Part shown: in pieces, positions 1 through 8,563 of the stretch
Position numbering within the stretch: position 1 is the first letter of the stretch
How the letters are laid out: every line of letters begins with the position of its first letter
Assembly (NCBI GenBank): GCA_027068435.1
Contig: JAMOTA010000013.1
Location: 1-64,000, forward strand
Length of the DNA stretch: 64,000 nucleotides
From: Sulfurovum sp.
GTDB taxonomy: Bacteria > Campylobacterota > Campylobacteria > Campylobacterales > Sulfurovaceae
Direction of reading: 5' to 3'
Position numbers and translations under genes: made by a program
Notes under the pieces: generated by a model
The model's input: the letters and a program-made list of their open reading frames with translations, nothing else
Database searches by the model: none
Told to the model about the DNA's origin: nothing

Positions 1-110
1 GGGGCTAGAGGGAGGGTCATACCCAGCTCCATTCCGAACCTGGAAGTCAAGCCTCCCATCGCCGATAATACTGCAGGCTACGTCTGTGGAAATGTAGGTC
101 GCTGCCACTT
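1..110 (+). rRNA. rrf: 5S ribosomal RNA, 3' portion
   Basis: The sequence carries the conserved 5S core (CTCCATTCCGAACCTGGAAG) and ends in the 3' helix strand GCTGCCAC. The first few bases of the gene lie before the window, so it is partial at its 5' end. It is presumably the last gene of an rRNA operon upstream. The exact 3' end is uncertain by a few bases. Confidence 0.93.
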
Positions 111-154
111 TGAGTTATTTCTTCTTTACTTCTTATTCACTTATTAATATCACT

Positions 155-184
155 ACTTTTACTTTTACTTTTACTTTTACTTTT
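155..184 (+). repeat. (ACTTTT)5 hexanucleotide tandem repeat
   Basis: There are five exact copies of ACTTTT in the gap between the 5S rRNA and the DUF3373 gene, in pyrimidine-rich surroundings. The repeat lies about 160 bases upstream of the next start codon and is not inside a believable gene. A change of copy number by slippage could alter promoter spacing, but no promoter was clearly placed here. Confidence 0.85.
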
Positions 185-342
185 TCTTATCCAATTTTAT
201 CTCTCATTTTAAACTATTTCACTATTTTTTACTTATTCTCCTTTTGTTTTTATCTATATATACTATTTAAGTTTATGTTTACCAATATTATCTTAGACTA
301 TATTTATATATTTTGGACGAATATAAATTAAGGAGTAATATA

Positions 343-1773
343 ATGAAAAAAATAGTACAGCTATCAATGATAGCAACAATGGCAATAAGTGGATTAAGTG
401 CAATGAGTAACTCAGCTTTGAGTGCAAAATTAACAGCACTTGAAGTTGAATTAGCAGATGTTAAAAAAGATTTAGTAAAGCAGAATACTAAAATAAATAA
501 AGTAAAAGCACATGATGCAAATGATAATATAAAATGGGGTGTTGATTTAAGAACATCAATGGATAAAATTAATTATGATATGGCTGATGGTAGCAGTAGA
601 AGTAATGATAGTTTATTATCAACAAGACTTTGGTTAAATATGGCATATGCACCAAATAGTCAAAATATTTTTAAGGGTCAACTTTCTATGAATAAAGCAT
701 TTGGTGCTGACTTTGGTAATAATAGAGGTTGGGGTATGGATACTTTTGACTGGGTAACTAATGAAGCATTAACTGGAAATGCATTGAAAGTAAGACAAGC
801 ATATTGGCTTTATTTGGGTGAAGATTTTCTTGGTACAGATATTCCTTGGACTTTTTCTATGGGAAGAAGACCTTCAACTACAGGTTTTCTTTCTAGCCTA
901 AGAGAAGATGATAAGGCACAATCTCCACTAGGACATATTATAGATGTTGAATTTGATGGAGCTAGTTCTCTTTTTAAGTTAGAAAATCTAACAGGTATCT
1001 CTGGTATGTCATTTAAAATATGTGCTGGACAAGGATCAACAAATGCGAAGCCAATGTTTAGTGATAGTACAACTTACGATGATGATGCAAATATTGTAGA
1101 TGATGTTAAGTTATTAGGATTTATTTTTGTACCATATGATGATGGGCAGTATAAAATTAAAACAAATGTATTTAGAGCTTATGATTTACCTGGTTTAGTT
1201 GATCCAATGGATTTATCACAAGGCTTTAAAACAGTTGGTAATATGGATGGTGCAGCTTTATCAGCTATGATGGATGGTTTAGCAGAAGATACAGTATTTG
1301 AAGACACGAAACTTTTTGCTTCTTTTGCTTGGACTAAAACAAATCCTGATTCTATGGAAAGTATGTTAGGCTCAACAGATAGTGAAACGGGTACATCTTA
1401 TTGGGTTGGACTACAACAACCTTTATTTGATGGTAAATTAGGTGTAGAATATAATCATGGTAGTAAATATTGGAGATCATTTACTTATGCAGAAGATACT
1501 ATGATAGGATCTAAATTAGCTGTACGTGGTGATGCTTTTGAAATGTATTATACTTACCAAATTAATGAGGCATTAAGTGCACAATTTAGATATACGGCAA
1601 TAGATTATGAATATACAGGAAGTAACCAATTCTTTGGTAATGGTGGTACACCAATGAAGATTTCAGATATTAAAAAGGGTGCGGCAGCTGGCGATCCTAG
1701 ATCTCAAGCAATGTTACCATTTATAGTTGATAAAGCACAAGATGCTAGATTTTATATTAGATATAGATTTTAA
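343..1773 (+). CDS. DUF3373 family outer-membrane porin-like protein
   Basis: This 476-residue secreted protein resembles the DUF3373 family of Campylobacterota, thought to be outer-membrane beta-barrel proteins. Residues 1-24 form a signal peptide (MKKIVQLSMIATMAISGLSA). A short coiled coil follows at about 28-60, and then aromatic-rich segments typical of beta strands, ending in YIRYRF with the terminal Phe expected of a barrel. The ORF track opens at 313, but the ATG at 343 has AGGAG 8 bases upstream and a proper signal peptide, so it is preferred. The gene stands alone, with a hairpin after it. The transported substrate is unknown. Confidence 0.85.
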   Translation: MKKIVQLSMIATMAISGLSAMSNSALSAKLTALEVELADVKKDLVKQNTKINKVKAHDANDNIKWGVDLRTSMDKINYDMADGSSRSNDSLLSTRLWLNMAYAPNSQNIFKGQLSMNKAFGADFGNNRGWGMDTFDWVTNEALTGNALKVRQAYWLYLGEDFLGTDIPWTFSMGRRPSTTGFLSSLREDDKAQSPLGHIIDVEFDGASSLFKLENLTGISGMSFKICAGQGSTNAKPMFSDSTTYDDDANIVDDVKLLGFIFVPYDDGQYKIKTNVFRAYDLPGLVDPMDLSQGFKTVGNMDGAALSAMMDGLAEDTVFEDTKLFASFAWTKTNPDSMESMLGSTDSETGTSYWVGLQQPLFDGKLGVEYNHGSKYWRSFTYAEDTMIGSKLAVRGDAFEMYYTYQINEALSAQFRYTAIDYEYTGSNQFFGNGGTPMKISDIKKGAAAGDPRSQAMLPFIVDKAQDARFYIRYRF

Positions 1774-1778
1774 ATTAT

Positions 1779-1801
1779 AGATAAGGGATATACCCTTATC
1801 T
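1779..1801 (+). terminator. hairpin after the DUF3373 gene
   Basis: GATAAGGG and CCCTTATC form an 8-bp stem with a 5-base loop starting 6 bases after the stop codon. There is no clear T-run after it, so termination may be weak or the hairpin may only stabilise the mRNA 3' end. Confidence 0.45.
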
Positions 1802-2014
1802 GAATACTGCACACTTTCATTTATACTTCATTTGTTAACATTTATCATTAAAAATATTACATAACTTCTTTACATATTGTAAATATTCATTTAAAAGGTA
1901 AATAATTTGATTCTTTATTTTGATGATAATTATATGTTTCTTTGATTATTAATTATGATAGTGTAACATTTTGAGTATATAATTCAATTATATAAAAATA
2001 TATTATAATATATA

Positions 2015-2043
2015 TTGACTTATTATGATAGCATCATTATACT
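2015..2043 (+). promoter_or_regulatory. candidate sigma-70 promoter of the sox operon
   Basis: TTGACT (2015-2020) and TATACT (2038-2043) are separated by 17 bases, giving a predicted start about 25 bases before soxC. The rest of the 302-base gap 1774-2075 is very AT-rich and has no open reading frame worth calling. An alternative TATAAT lies at 2004-2009. Confidence 0.5.
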
Positions 2044-2075
2044 ACATAAAATAATATTTATAGATAGGAGGAATA

Positions 2076-3380
2076 ATGACTAAAATGAATCAGAAGAGTA
2101 AAAAATCTCTTGAGTCAAAGAGTCGAAGAGACTTTTTTAAAAAAACAAGTGTTCTAAGTGTAGCTGCTGCTGGTACTTTAGTACCTGTAGTACTAAGTGC
2201 TGATGATCAAGCAATTATGCATCATACAAAATGGGGGCAGTCATGGGGAGATGCTGTTACAAAGAATCTTTATGGTATTCCATCTGCATATGAACATAAT
2301 AATACTAGAAGATATACAAAGCTTCTCGCTTCAGGAAATTATCGAGCATCTATTGCTGTAACGCCTATTCATGAAAGTGAAGGGATTATTACACCAAATG
2401 GTCTTTTTTTTTCACGAAGCCATGGAGGAACTGCACATATAGATCCAAATGAATTTAGACTTATGATTACAGGGCTTGTTGATAAAGAAATAGTATTGAC
2501 ACTTGATCAACTTAAAAGATATCCAAGTGTAACAAGAACACACTTTATAGAATGTCCTGCAAATGGTGGTCAAGAGTGGAGAAGACCACAATATAATTCA
2601 CTTCAATTTGCAAAAGGCTTTATGGCATGTGCAGAGTGGACGGGTGTCTATATTAAGACTATATTAGAAGATTTAGGGCTTAGCTCTAAAGTACAATGGA
2701 TGCTTGCAGAAGGTAGTGACAATTCAGAAATGGGACGATCTGTACCTATAGATAAAATACTTGATGATGCTATGATTGTATGGGGACAAAATGGAGAAGC
2801 TTTAAGACCTGAACAAGGATATCCTGTTAGATTACTTCTTCCAGGTTGGGAAGGTAATCTTTGTGTCAAATGGTTAAAAAGATTAGATTTCTCTGAGGAA
2901 CCTTGGTTTGCAAAAGAGGAAACATCTAAATATACTGCACTTAAACCTGATGGTAAGGCAATACAACACTTTTATGCTAATGAAGTAAACTCTACAGTAG
3001 TTTCTCCTTCACCAGAAAAACCATGGAAAGATTTAAAAGATGGAGATGTTGTAGAAATACAAGGTTTAGCATGGTCAGGAATGGGTACGATAACAACAGT
3101 TGACTTATCTTTTGATGGTGGTAAAAATTATGTTGAAGCAAGTTTAAAAGGTTTGGTTCTTCCTAAGTGTTGGACAAGATGGAGTTATATACATACATAT
3201 AAAAAAGGTGATAAGTTACTACTCACATCAAGAGCAATGGATGATGCAGGATTTATTCAACCTACTATTGATCAAGAAGTATCGGTAATGGGTGTTGAGT
3301 CTATTTATCACAGAAATGCTGTAGAGACGTGGGAAGTTACTGAAAATGGGGAGGTGAATCATGTTCAAATTAGATCATAA
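2076..3380 (+). CDS. soxC: sulfane dehydrogenase subunit SoxC
   Basis: SoxC is the molybdenum-cofactor subunit of the periplasmic Sox(CD)2 complex, which oxidises the sulfane sulfur bound to SoxY during thiosulfate oxidation. The 434-residue protein has a twin-arginine signal (SRRDFFKK, residues 16-23). Its sulfite-oxidase-type molybdopterin domain carries the expected cysteine ligand in FIECPANGG (Cys160). A C-terminal dimerisation domain covers about residues 300-420. AGGAGG lies 4 bases before the ATG. The gene overlaps soxD by 20 bases, which implies translational coupling. Confidence 0.95.
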   Translation: MTKMNQKSKKSLESKSRRDFFKKTSVLSVAAAGTLVPVVLSADDQAIMHHTKWGQSWGDAVTKNLYGIPSAYEHNNTRRYTKLLASGNYRASIAVTPIHESEGIITPNGLFFSRSHGGTAHIDPNEFRLMITGLVDKEIVLTLDQLKRYPSVTRTHFIECPANGGQEWRRPQYNSLQFAKGFMACAEWTGVYIKTILEDLGLSSKVQWMLAEGSDNSEMGRSVPIDKILDDAMIVWGQNGEALRPEQGYPVRLLLPGWEGNLCVKWLKRLDFSEEPWFAKEETSKYTALKPDGKAIQHFYANEVNSTVVSPSPEKPWKDLKDGDVVEIQGLAWSGMGTITTVDLSFDGGKNYVEASLKGLVLPKCWTRWSYIHTYKKGDKLLLTSRAMDDAGFIQPTIDQEVSVMGVESIYHRNAVETWEVTENGEVNHVQIRS

Positions 3381-4485
3381 ATTATTATCAGTTACTGTAG
3401 CCACTGTACTATTTAGTACTTTAAGTTTTGCATCTTCTGAGATTGTAAAAAAAGAAGATATAAGTGGTGGTGTTCAGTACCCTATAGTTGGGAATCAAAC
3501 ACATTTGTATAGAGTAAATCCTAATGCCTATGGATTAAAATTAAATCATGGTAGATTAGCTACTAAGAATGAACTTAAAGCATGGGATAAAGATGTAATG
3601 CCAGATGGTACAGGATTACCAGAAGGTAGTGGTTCAGTAGAAGAGGGTGAAGAACTTTATGAAGCACAATGTGTAATGTGTCATGGTGACTTTGGTAGTG
3701 GAGGGGGCGGTTATCCCTCACTATCTAAAGGTAATGCAGTGGAGTTACAGAAAACACTTACAAACAACAGATGGAAAGATCCAGAAGCTGAAGGTCCTGT
3801 AAGAGTTTTTGGTTCCTATTGGCCACAAGCTAGTACATTATTTTGGTATATTAGAGATGCTATGCCTCATACAAAATCAAAAACATTAAGTGATGATGAG
3901 ACATATGCTTTAACTGCCTATATCTTAAATATTAATGAGATGGAAATAGATGGTGAAGAAGTTGATGATGAATATGTTCTCAATAGAGAAAAGTTTTTAA
4001 AGATTAAAATGCCAAATGTTGATGGGTTTGTTCCTAATATTAGTGGACCTGACGCACTTAAAGGAATCAGAGCATTCTATAGAGAACCTAAAAATTATGG
4101 TGCGATAAAAGTTGAAAAATCTAAAAGATGTATGAAAAATTGTCAAGAGCCTTCAGCTAAAATAGCAAGAGTTCAAGGTGCAGGAATTAGTGATTTTCAT
4201 CCTCCTATGAATGTTTCTAAGGATTTACCAGATAAAAAAGAAGATAGTGTACATAAGATGAGTTTTGATGCAGAAAAAGCGTATGAAGCTAGTTGTACTA
4301 TGTGTCATGGTGCTATTGCTCCAGCTGCAAAAGATAAAGATGCTTGGGCTCCATATGTAGAAAAAGGTGTTGAAAAAGTTTATGCTAATGGAATAAATGG
4401 TACAAATAAGGGTATGCCAGCACTTGGTGGTTCATCTCTTACAGAGAGTGAATTTAAACAAGTGGTTGACTTTATGTTGAAGTAA
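3361..4485 (+). CDS. soxD: dihaem cytochrome c subunit SoxD
   Basis: SoxD is the cytochrome partner of SoxC and passes electrons from sulfane oxidation to the periplasmic cytochrome pool. The 374-residue protein has a signal peptide (about 1-24) and two class I haem c sites, CVMCH (104-108) and CTMCH (312-316). The motif MPALGG supplies the probable Met ligand (Met352) of the second haem. A Cys-containing linker (CMKNC) sits between the two domains, as in other SoxD proteins. The start overlaps the end of soxC and is preceded by GGGAGGTG. Confidence 0.94.
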   Translation: MFKLDHKLLSVTVATVLFSTLSFASSEIVKKEDISGGVQYPIVGNQTHLYRVNPNAYGLKLNHGRLATKNELKAWDKDVMPDGTGLPEGSGSVEEGEELYEAQCVMCHGDFGSGGGGYPSLSKGNAVELQKTLTNNRWKDPEAEGPVRVFGSYWPQASTLFWYIRDAMPHTKSKTLSDDETYALTAYILNINEMEIDGEEVDDEYVLNREKFLKIKMPNVDGFVPNISGPDALKGIRAFYREPKNYGAIKVEKSKRCMKNCQEPSAKIARVQGAGISDFHPPMNVSKDLPDKKEDSVHKMSFDAEKAYEASCTMCHGAIAPAAKDKDAWAPYVEKGVEKVYANGINGTNKGMPALGGSSLTESEFKQVVDFMLK

Positions 4486-4589
4486 AAGTAAATAGTTTTA
4501 TCTACACATTTTTACTGCACAATGAAGTGATAGTATTAGAGATAGAACAAAGTATTTTTGTAGTAAAAATTAAATTTAAAGGAAAGAAA

Positions 4590-5042
4590 ATGAATAGAAG
4601 AAAATTCTTAGGATATTTTGGTAGTGCTGTTGCACTATCTGTAGTGCCTGCAAGCTTAAGTGCTGATGATTATAGAAAGTTAAAACCAAAGGTATGGGAA
4701 GCTAAAACAGTTGATGATGCTATTAAAGAACTTTTTGGTTCTGCAGAGATGATAGAGAAAGGGGTAAAGATAAAATTACCTTCAGTAGCATCAAATGGTG
4801 GTGCAGTACCTGTAAAGTTTAGTACGAAAATTCCTGCTAAAACTGTAGCTATTTTTCAAGATGCAAATCCTGAAAGTGCAGTAGCTGTATATAATGTAGG
4901 AAAATATGATTTAACACAATATTCTCTTAAAATAAAAATGGGAAAATCAGGAACGATTACTGTAGTAGTAGAAGGTCTTGATGGCAAGCTATATGTAGGG
5001 AAACAATCTCTTGAAGTAGCTGCTGGTGGTTGTGAAGGTTAA
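4590..5042 (+). CDS. soxY: sulfur-carrier subunit SoxY
   Basis: SoxY carries thiosulfate-derived sulfur covalently on a C-terminal cysteine. The call gives 150 residues with a twin-arginine-like leader (MNRRKFLGYFGSAVALS). The ORF track begins 63 bases earlier, but the ATG at 4590 has AAAGGAAAG in front and restores the leader, so it is chosen. The C terminus reads GGCEG, while the usual SoxY swinging arm is GGCGG. The cysteine is kept but one glycine is replaced by glutamate. It lies about 100 bases after soxD and just before soxZ. Confidence 0.93.
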   Translation: MNRRKFLGYFGSAVALSVVPASLSADDYRKLKPKVWEAKTVDDAIKELFGSAEMIEKGVKIKLPSVASNGGAVPVKFSTKIPAKTVAIFQDANPESAVAVYNVGKYDLTQYSLKIKMGKSGTITVVVEGLDGKLYVGKQSLEVAAGGCEG

Positions 5043-5090
5043 TCTTCACAATGATTAAATATATAATTAAATAGTTTAAAAGGAATTTTA

Positions 5091-5399
5091 ATGAAAGTAA
5101 AAGCTAAATTAAAAAATGGTGTAGTTAAAGTAAAAATGATGGCTAAACACGCTATGACAACATATAATCAAGCAGAAAAAAAGACTGGAGATAGAGAGAA
5201 TGCAAACTTTATTACGCATCTTTCTGGAACAGTAAAAGATAAAGTAGTAATTGATATTTCAACTAGTCAATTTTTATCTAAAAACCCTATTTTCCAATTT
5301 AAATTTAAAGGCGATGAATTTAAATCTGGAGATGAATTCTCTATGACATGGGTAGATAGAAAAGGTAATACTAAAACTAAAAAAGTAAAAATAAAGTAA
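5091..5399 (+). CDS. soxZ: SoxZ, partner of the sulfur carrier SoxY
   Basis: This 102-residue Ig-like beta-sandwich protein forms the SoxYZ heterodimer. The sequence has typical SoxZ features: a short N-terminal strand, NFITHLSGTVKDKVV, and a final strand with the pattern FSMTWVDRKGNTKTKK. There is no signal peptide, as expected because SoxZ is exported bound to the Tat substrate SoxY. AAAGGAATTTT precedes the ATG. It is part of the soxCDYZ-rhodanese operon. Confidence 0.94.
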   Translation: MKVKAKLKNGVVKVKMMAKHAMTTYNQAEKKTGDRENANFITHLSGTVKDKVVIDISTSQFLSKNPIFQFKFKGDEFKSGDEFSMTWVDRKGNTKTKKVKIK

Positions 5400-5408
5400 G
5401 GATAGATA

Positions 5409-5894
5409 ATGAAAAAAATCATTATGGGAGTAGTACTCTCAGCAGGCTTACTTTTTGCAAATGAAGTATATAAGCCAATGTTTGATAAAGTAAATGTATC
5501 CGGTGCGGATATATATGTAGTCGGTGACGATAAAGAAGAAGCTATTGAAGAAGGTCAACTAGATCAAAACTGGTTTGCAGAGCTTATTAATAGTAAAAAA
5601 CCACTACCTAAGAATTTAACTTTGGTTGATTTAAGAAAAGTAGAGAGATATAATGCTCAACATATAGATGGTGCAATAAATATTCCTTTTGATATGAAGA
5701 CAGAGAAAATGGATCTTTCTAAGCTTCCTAAAGATGGTTTGATTGTATTTTATTGTAGAAAAGGTATGATGTCAACAGCTGCTAGAGCATCATTAGAAGA
5801 TGAATTAGCAGAAAGAGTATTTGTATTTGATGCAGTCTATAAATGTGATGATAAATATAAAAATTGTACGCTAACGCCTAACGAATTTTTATAG
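5409..5894 (+). CDS. periplasmic rhodanese-like sulfurtransferase
   Basis: This 161-residue protein has a Sec signal peptide (about 1-18) and one rhodanese domain (about 68-155). The active-site loop is YCRKGMMS with nucleophile Cys116. It starts 9 bases after soxZ, so it is co-transcribed with the sox genes and probably handles sulfane sulfur in the periplasm. The extra C-terminal cysteines (YKCDDKYKNC) may form a disulfide. The exact donor and acceptor cannot be told from sequence. Confidence 0.87.
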   Translation: MKKIIMGVVLSAGLLFANEVYKPMFDKVNVSGADIYVVGDDKEEAIEEGQLDQNWFAELINSKKPLPKNLTLVDLRKVERYNAQHIDGAINIPFDMKTEKMDLSKLPKDGLIVFYCRKGMMSTAARASLEDELAERVFVFDAVYKCDDKYKNCTLTPNEFL

Positions 5895-5984
5895 CAATAA
5901 GCGAGAAGAGAGTATTTGGCTCTTCTTCTTAGGTCTGGGTATTAATACCAATGATATTTAATTTGAAATGTTATTGATATTAAT

Positions 5985-6485
5985 ATGAGTTATAAACACT
6001 TCACTGGTGTATGGAGTTTAAAAATGGGCAATTTAAAATTTGAAGAATTAGAGACAGTAGATAATATTAAAGATGTTGTTAAAAATCTTTTTGATGTGGA
6101 GTTGAATATATCTGGTGGATGGGGTTATAATGAACATAGTGCTTTAATTGTACATGATTTAAGTATGCCAATAGAACAATTTATGAATCTTTTTGCTACG
6201 TTACGGGCTAATATTGAGATGAACCTTACATTAGACTCAGATAAGCGTTATGGGGGGATTACTGTACAGTTTGAGAGAGAAGAGAATCACTCTATAGAGA
6301 ATAAAAAATTGATAGTAGCAACGTTTAAAATATCTGCTATGCGTGAAACAGATTATGCACAATTTATAAAAGAGTATAAAGAAAATTATGGTAAAAAAGA
6401 GTTTGATCTTGCTGACCACTTTAAAAGACGAAAAGAACAAACACTTACACGATTAATGGATTATTGGTTTATTAAGGATGCTTAG
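5985..6485 (+). CDS. conserved hypothetical protein
   Basis: I do not recognise this 166-residue soluble protein. It has no signal peptide or membrane segment and a mixed alpha/beta composition. The C-terminal part (about 130-166) is strongly charged (HFKRRKEQTLTRLMDYW). The ATG at 5985 has no obvious ribosome site, while an internal ATG at 6024 has GGAG 7 bases upstream, so the true protein may start there. The next gene begins directly after its stop codon, so the two are probably one operon. Confidence 0.7.
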   Translation: MSYKHFTGVWSLKMGNLKFEELETVDNIKDVVKNLFDVELNISGGWGYNEHSALIVHDLSMPIEQFMNLFATLRANIEMNLTLDSDKRYGGITVQFEREENHSIENKKLIVATFKISAMRETDYAQFIKEYKENYGKKEFDLADHFKRRKEQTLTRLMDYWFIKDA

Positions 6486-6926
6486 ATGAAAAAGACAGGA
6501 AAAATTTTAAAATTATTTGAATCTCATGTAGGAAAAAATGAGAGAGTTGAATGTTTAGAGCTAAGAGTCGATGAAAATGGTGTGCTTAATGATAAATTTT
6601 ATGCAAAGGATAGAGAGAGGTCTGTACTTATCTCTTCAATTGATAGTTATCTGTTAGCAACAAAAAATAATATCGAAATGCAGTATGGTGATTTAGGGGA
6701 GAATATAATTGTTGATTTTAATCCTTATCATTTTCCAAAAAAGTACCAATTTCAAATAGGTGAAGTTATATTTGAAATAAGTCAGTATTGTACATTATGT
6801 AAAAGCTTAACAAAAATAGATAGTAAATTACCTAAATTATTAAAAAATGATAGAGGTGTTTTTGCTAAAGTGATTAACTCAGGGAGTATTCATAAAGATT
6901 CTAAAGTAATATATACAGAAAGATAG
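6486..6926 (+). CDS. MOSC domain protein
   Basis: The 146-residue protein looks like a stand-alone MOSC domain, a fold associated with molybdenum-cofactor or sulfur-carrier chemistry. It shows RSVLISS near residue 40, the family hallmark GDLGENI near 75, and a C-x-x-C pair in QYCTLCKSL near 103-106 where MOSC proteins keep a conserved cysteine. It follows the previous gene with no gap. Linkage to the Mo-enzyme SoxC gene upstream is suggestive only. Confidence 0.8.
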   Translation: MKKTGKILKLFESHVGKNERVECLELRVDENGVLNDKFYAKDRERSVLISSIDSYLLATKNNIEMQYGDLGENIIVDFNPYHFPKKYQFQIGEVIFEISQYCTLCKSLTKIDSKLPKLLKNDRGVFAKVINSGSIHKDSKVIYTER

Positions 6927-6930
6927 AGAA

Positions 6931-6962
6931 AGCTAAATACTAATGAAATAGAGTATTTAGCT
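6931..6962. terminator. bidirectional terminator between the MOSC gene and prfA
   Basis: AGCTAAATACT and AGTATTTAGCT form an 11-bp perfect stem between two convergent genes. A T-rich stretch follows on the plus strand. It can serve both transcripts. Confidence 0.75.
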
Positions 6963-6979
6963 CTGTTAATTTTTATAGA

Positions 6980-8047
6980 CTAGAGTCCTGCTTCTTTAAT
7001 AGACTCTGTTCGTGCATGTGCCATAAGAGGCTCAAAGATGAGTTTTAGGTTACCATTACTCATAATATCATCTAATGCATAGAGCGTTAACCCTATACGG
7101 TGGTCAGTTAGACGGTTTTGAGGGTAGTTGTAGGTACGTATTTTCTCTGAACGTGAACCTGAACCTACTTGTAGTTTTCTTTGGCTAGCAGATTCATCTA
7201 AACTGGCTTGTAACATATGCTCATAAACTCTTGCTTTAAGTACTTTCATAGCCTTGGCTTTGTTTTTGTGTTGTGATTTTTCATCTTGAATGGCTGCGAC
7301 TATCCCTGTAGGGAGGTGTGTAAGACGTACAGCAGAGTCTGTTGTGTTAACTGACTGTCCTCCACATCCACTTGAGCGGTAAGTATCCATCTTAATCTCA
7401 TTAGGTTTGATATCTACTTCTACATCATCAACTTCAGGAATAACAGCTACGGTGATAGCTGAAGTATGTACGCGACCTTGTGTCTCGGTATCTGGAACAC
7501 GTTGAACACGGTGTATTCCACCTTCATATTTAAGTTCAGCATAGACATTTTCACCAGATATTTGTGCAATAAGCTCTTTGTACCCTCCAGCAGTCCCATC
7601 ATTACTACTAATAATTTCCATTTTCCATTTTGCTTGTTCTGCGTAGCGAGAGTACATACGGAAAATATCAGCAACAAATAAAGCAGCTTCATCTCCTCCT
7701 GCCCCAGCTCTAAGTTCAAGTAAAATATTTTTATCATCATTTTTATCTTTTGGAAGCATAAGAATTTTGATTTCACTTTCAAGTTGTGGGAGTAGAGGCT
7801 CTAGTTCTGAGAGTTCCTCTTTTGCTAAATCACCAAGCTCCGCATCGCTTAGAAGCTCTTTATTTTCTGTTATAGCATCAGCAGTCTCAATATAAATGAG
7901 AGCTTTTTCTACTAAAGCACTGAGTCCTGATTGTTCTTTACTTAGCTCTGTCATACGTGTAATGTCAGTGGCTATATCTTGGGAACTTAGAAGAGTGTTA
8001 ATATCATTATATCTGTCAATAAAAGGTTGGAGTTTTTCTTTGAACAT
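6980..8047 (-). CDS. prfA: peptide chain release factor 1
   Basis: RF1 reads UAA and UAG stop codons and triggers peptide release. The 355-residue length is standard. The GGQ peptidyl-hydrolysis motif is present (SGCGGQSVN, about residue 230), as is the RF1-type region around [11 protein letters not shown]. It lies about 80 bases downstream of rpsT on the same strand and may be co-transcribed with it despite the hairpin between them. Confidence 0.97.
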   Translation of the reverse strand: MFKEKLQPFIDRYNDINTLLSSQDIATDITRMTELSKEQSGLSALVEKALIYIETADAITENKELLSDAELGDLAKEELSELEPLLPQLESEIKILMLPKDKNDDKNILLELRAGAGGDEAALFVADIFRMYSRYAEQAKWKMEIISSNDGTAGGYKELIAQISGENVYAELKYEGGIHRVQRVPDTETQGRVHTSAITVAVIPEVDDVEVDIKPNEIKMDTYRSSGCGGQSVNTTDSAVRLTHLPTGIVAAIQDEKSQHKNKAKAMKVLKARVYEHMLQASLDESASQRKLQVGSGSRSEKIRTYNYPQNRLTDHRIGLTLYALDDIMSNGNLKLIFEPLMAHARTESIKEAGL

Positions 8048-8084
8048 AGGCGTTCTTTGTGTTGGATTATTAGGATGATTAAAT

Positions 8085-8113
8085 TATAGGATAACCTATA
8101 AGGTTACCCTATA
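8085..8113 (-). terminator. hairpin between rpsT and prfA
   Basis: TATAGG and CCTATA arms with inner TAACC/GGTTA pairing form a stem-loop just after the rpsT stop codon. It could be a partial terminator that lets some transcription reach prfA. Confidence 0.4.
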
Positions 8114-8126
8114 AAAGGAGAGCTAC

Positions 8127-8396
8127 TTATGCAGCTTCTATGTTATTTACCATTTTATGAAGACGGCTTACTTTTCTTGCAGCAGTTGCTTTCTTGATGA
8201 AACCTTTGCTTACGAGTGAGTGGATGCTTTTATTTGCTACTGCAAATGCTGCTAGTGCTGCTGGTTTGTCTGCTGCTTCAACTGCAGTGTGTACTGCTTT
8301 AACAATGTTTTTGATTCTTGTTCTGTAGTATCTGTTTCTTTCAGTTCTTACAGCAGTTTGTAAAATACGTTTTTTCGCTGATTTGTTGTTTGCCAT
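8127..8396 (-). CDS. rpsT: 30S ribosomal protein S20
   Basis: This is an 89-residue basic helical protein starting [13 protein letters not shown], the normal S20 N terminus, and ending in the helical segment typical of the family. It binds 16S rRNA early in 30S assembly. AAAGGAAC lies upstream of the ATG. A TATACT-like -10 lies about 40 bases upstream on the minus strand. Confidence 0.97.
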   Translation of the reverse strand: MANNKSAKKRILQTAVRTERNRYYRTRIKNIVKAVHTAVEAADKPAALAAFAVANKSIHSLVSKGFIKKATAARKVSRLHKMVNNIEAA

Positions 8397-8563
8397 GGAT
8401 AGTTCCTTTTAGGTGTATTGTTTATCACTGATAGTATAAAAGTGAATATTAGTTCGCGAATGTTATCTAAAAAAGTATTAAAATTGTATTAAAACTACTA
8501 AAGAGGTAGATTTAATTAAAGTTCCGTTAAAATTAAACAATTAATATTTAGAAGGAAATTATT

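Noticed and set aside
110-331. 73-residue ORF starting inside the 5S rRNA end
   Set aside because: Its protein is the translation of the ACTTTT repeat and T-rich spacer, with no ribosome site and overlap of the 5S gene.
7447-7782. 111-residue minus-strand ORF and other ORFs overlapping prfA, nrdA, thrS and the hybrid kinase gene
   Set aside because: They are shadows in alternative frames of well-supported genes, without ribosome sites or recognisable motifs.
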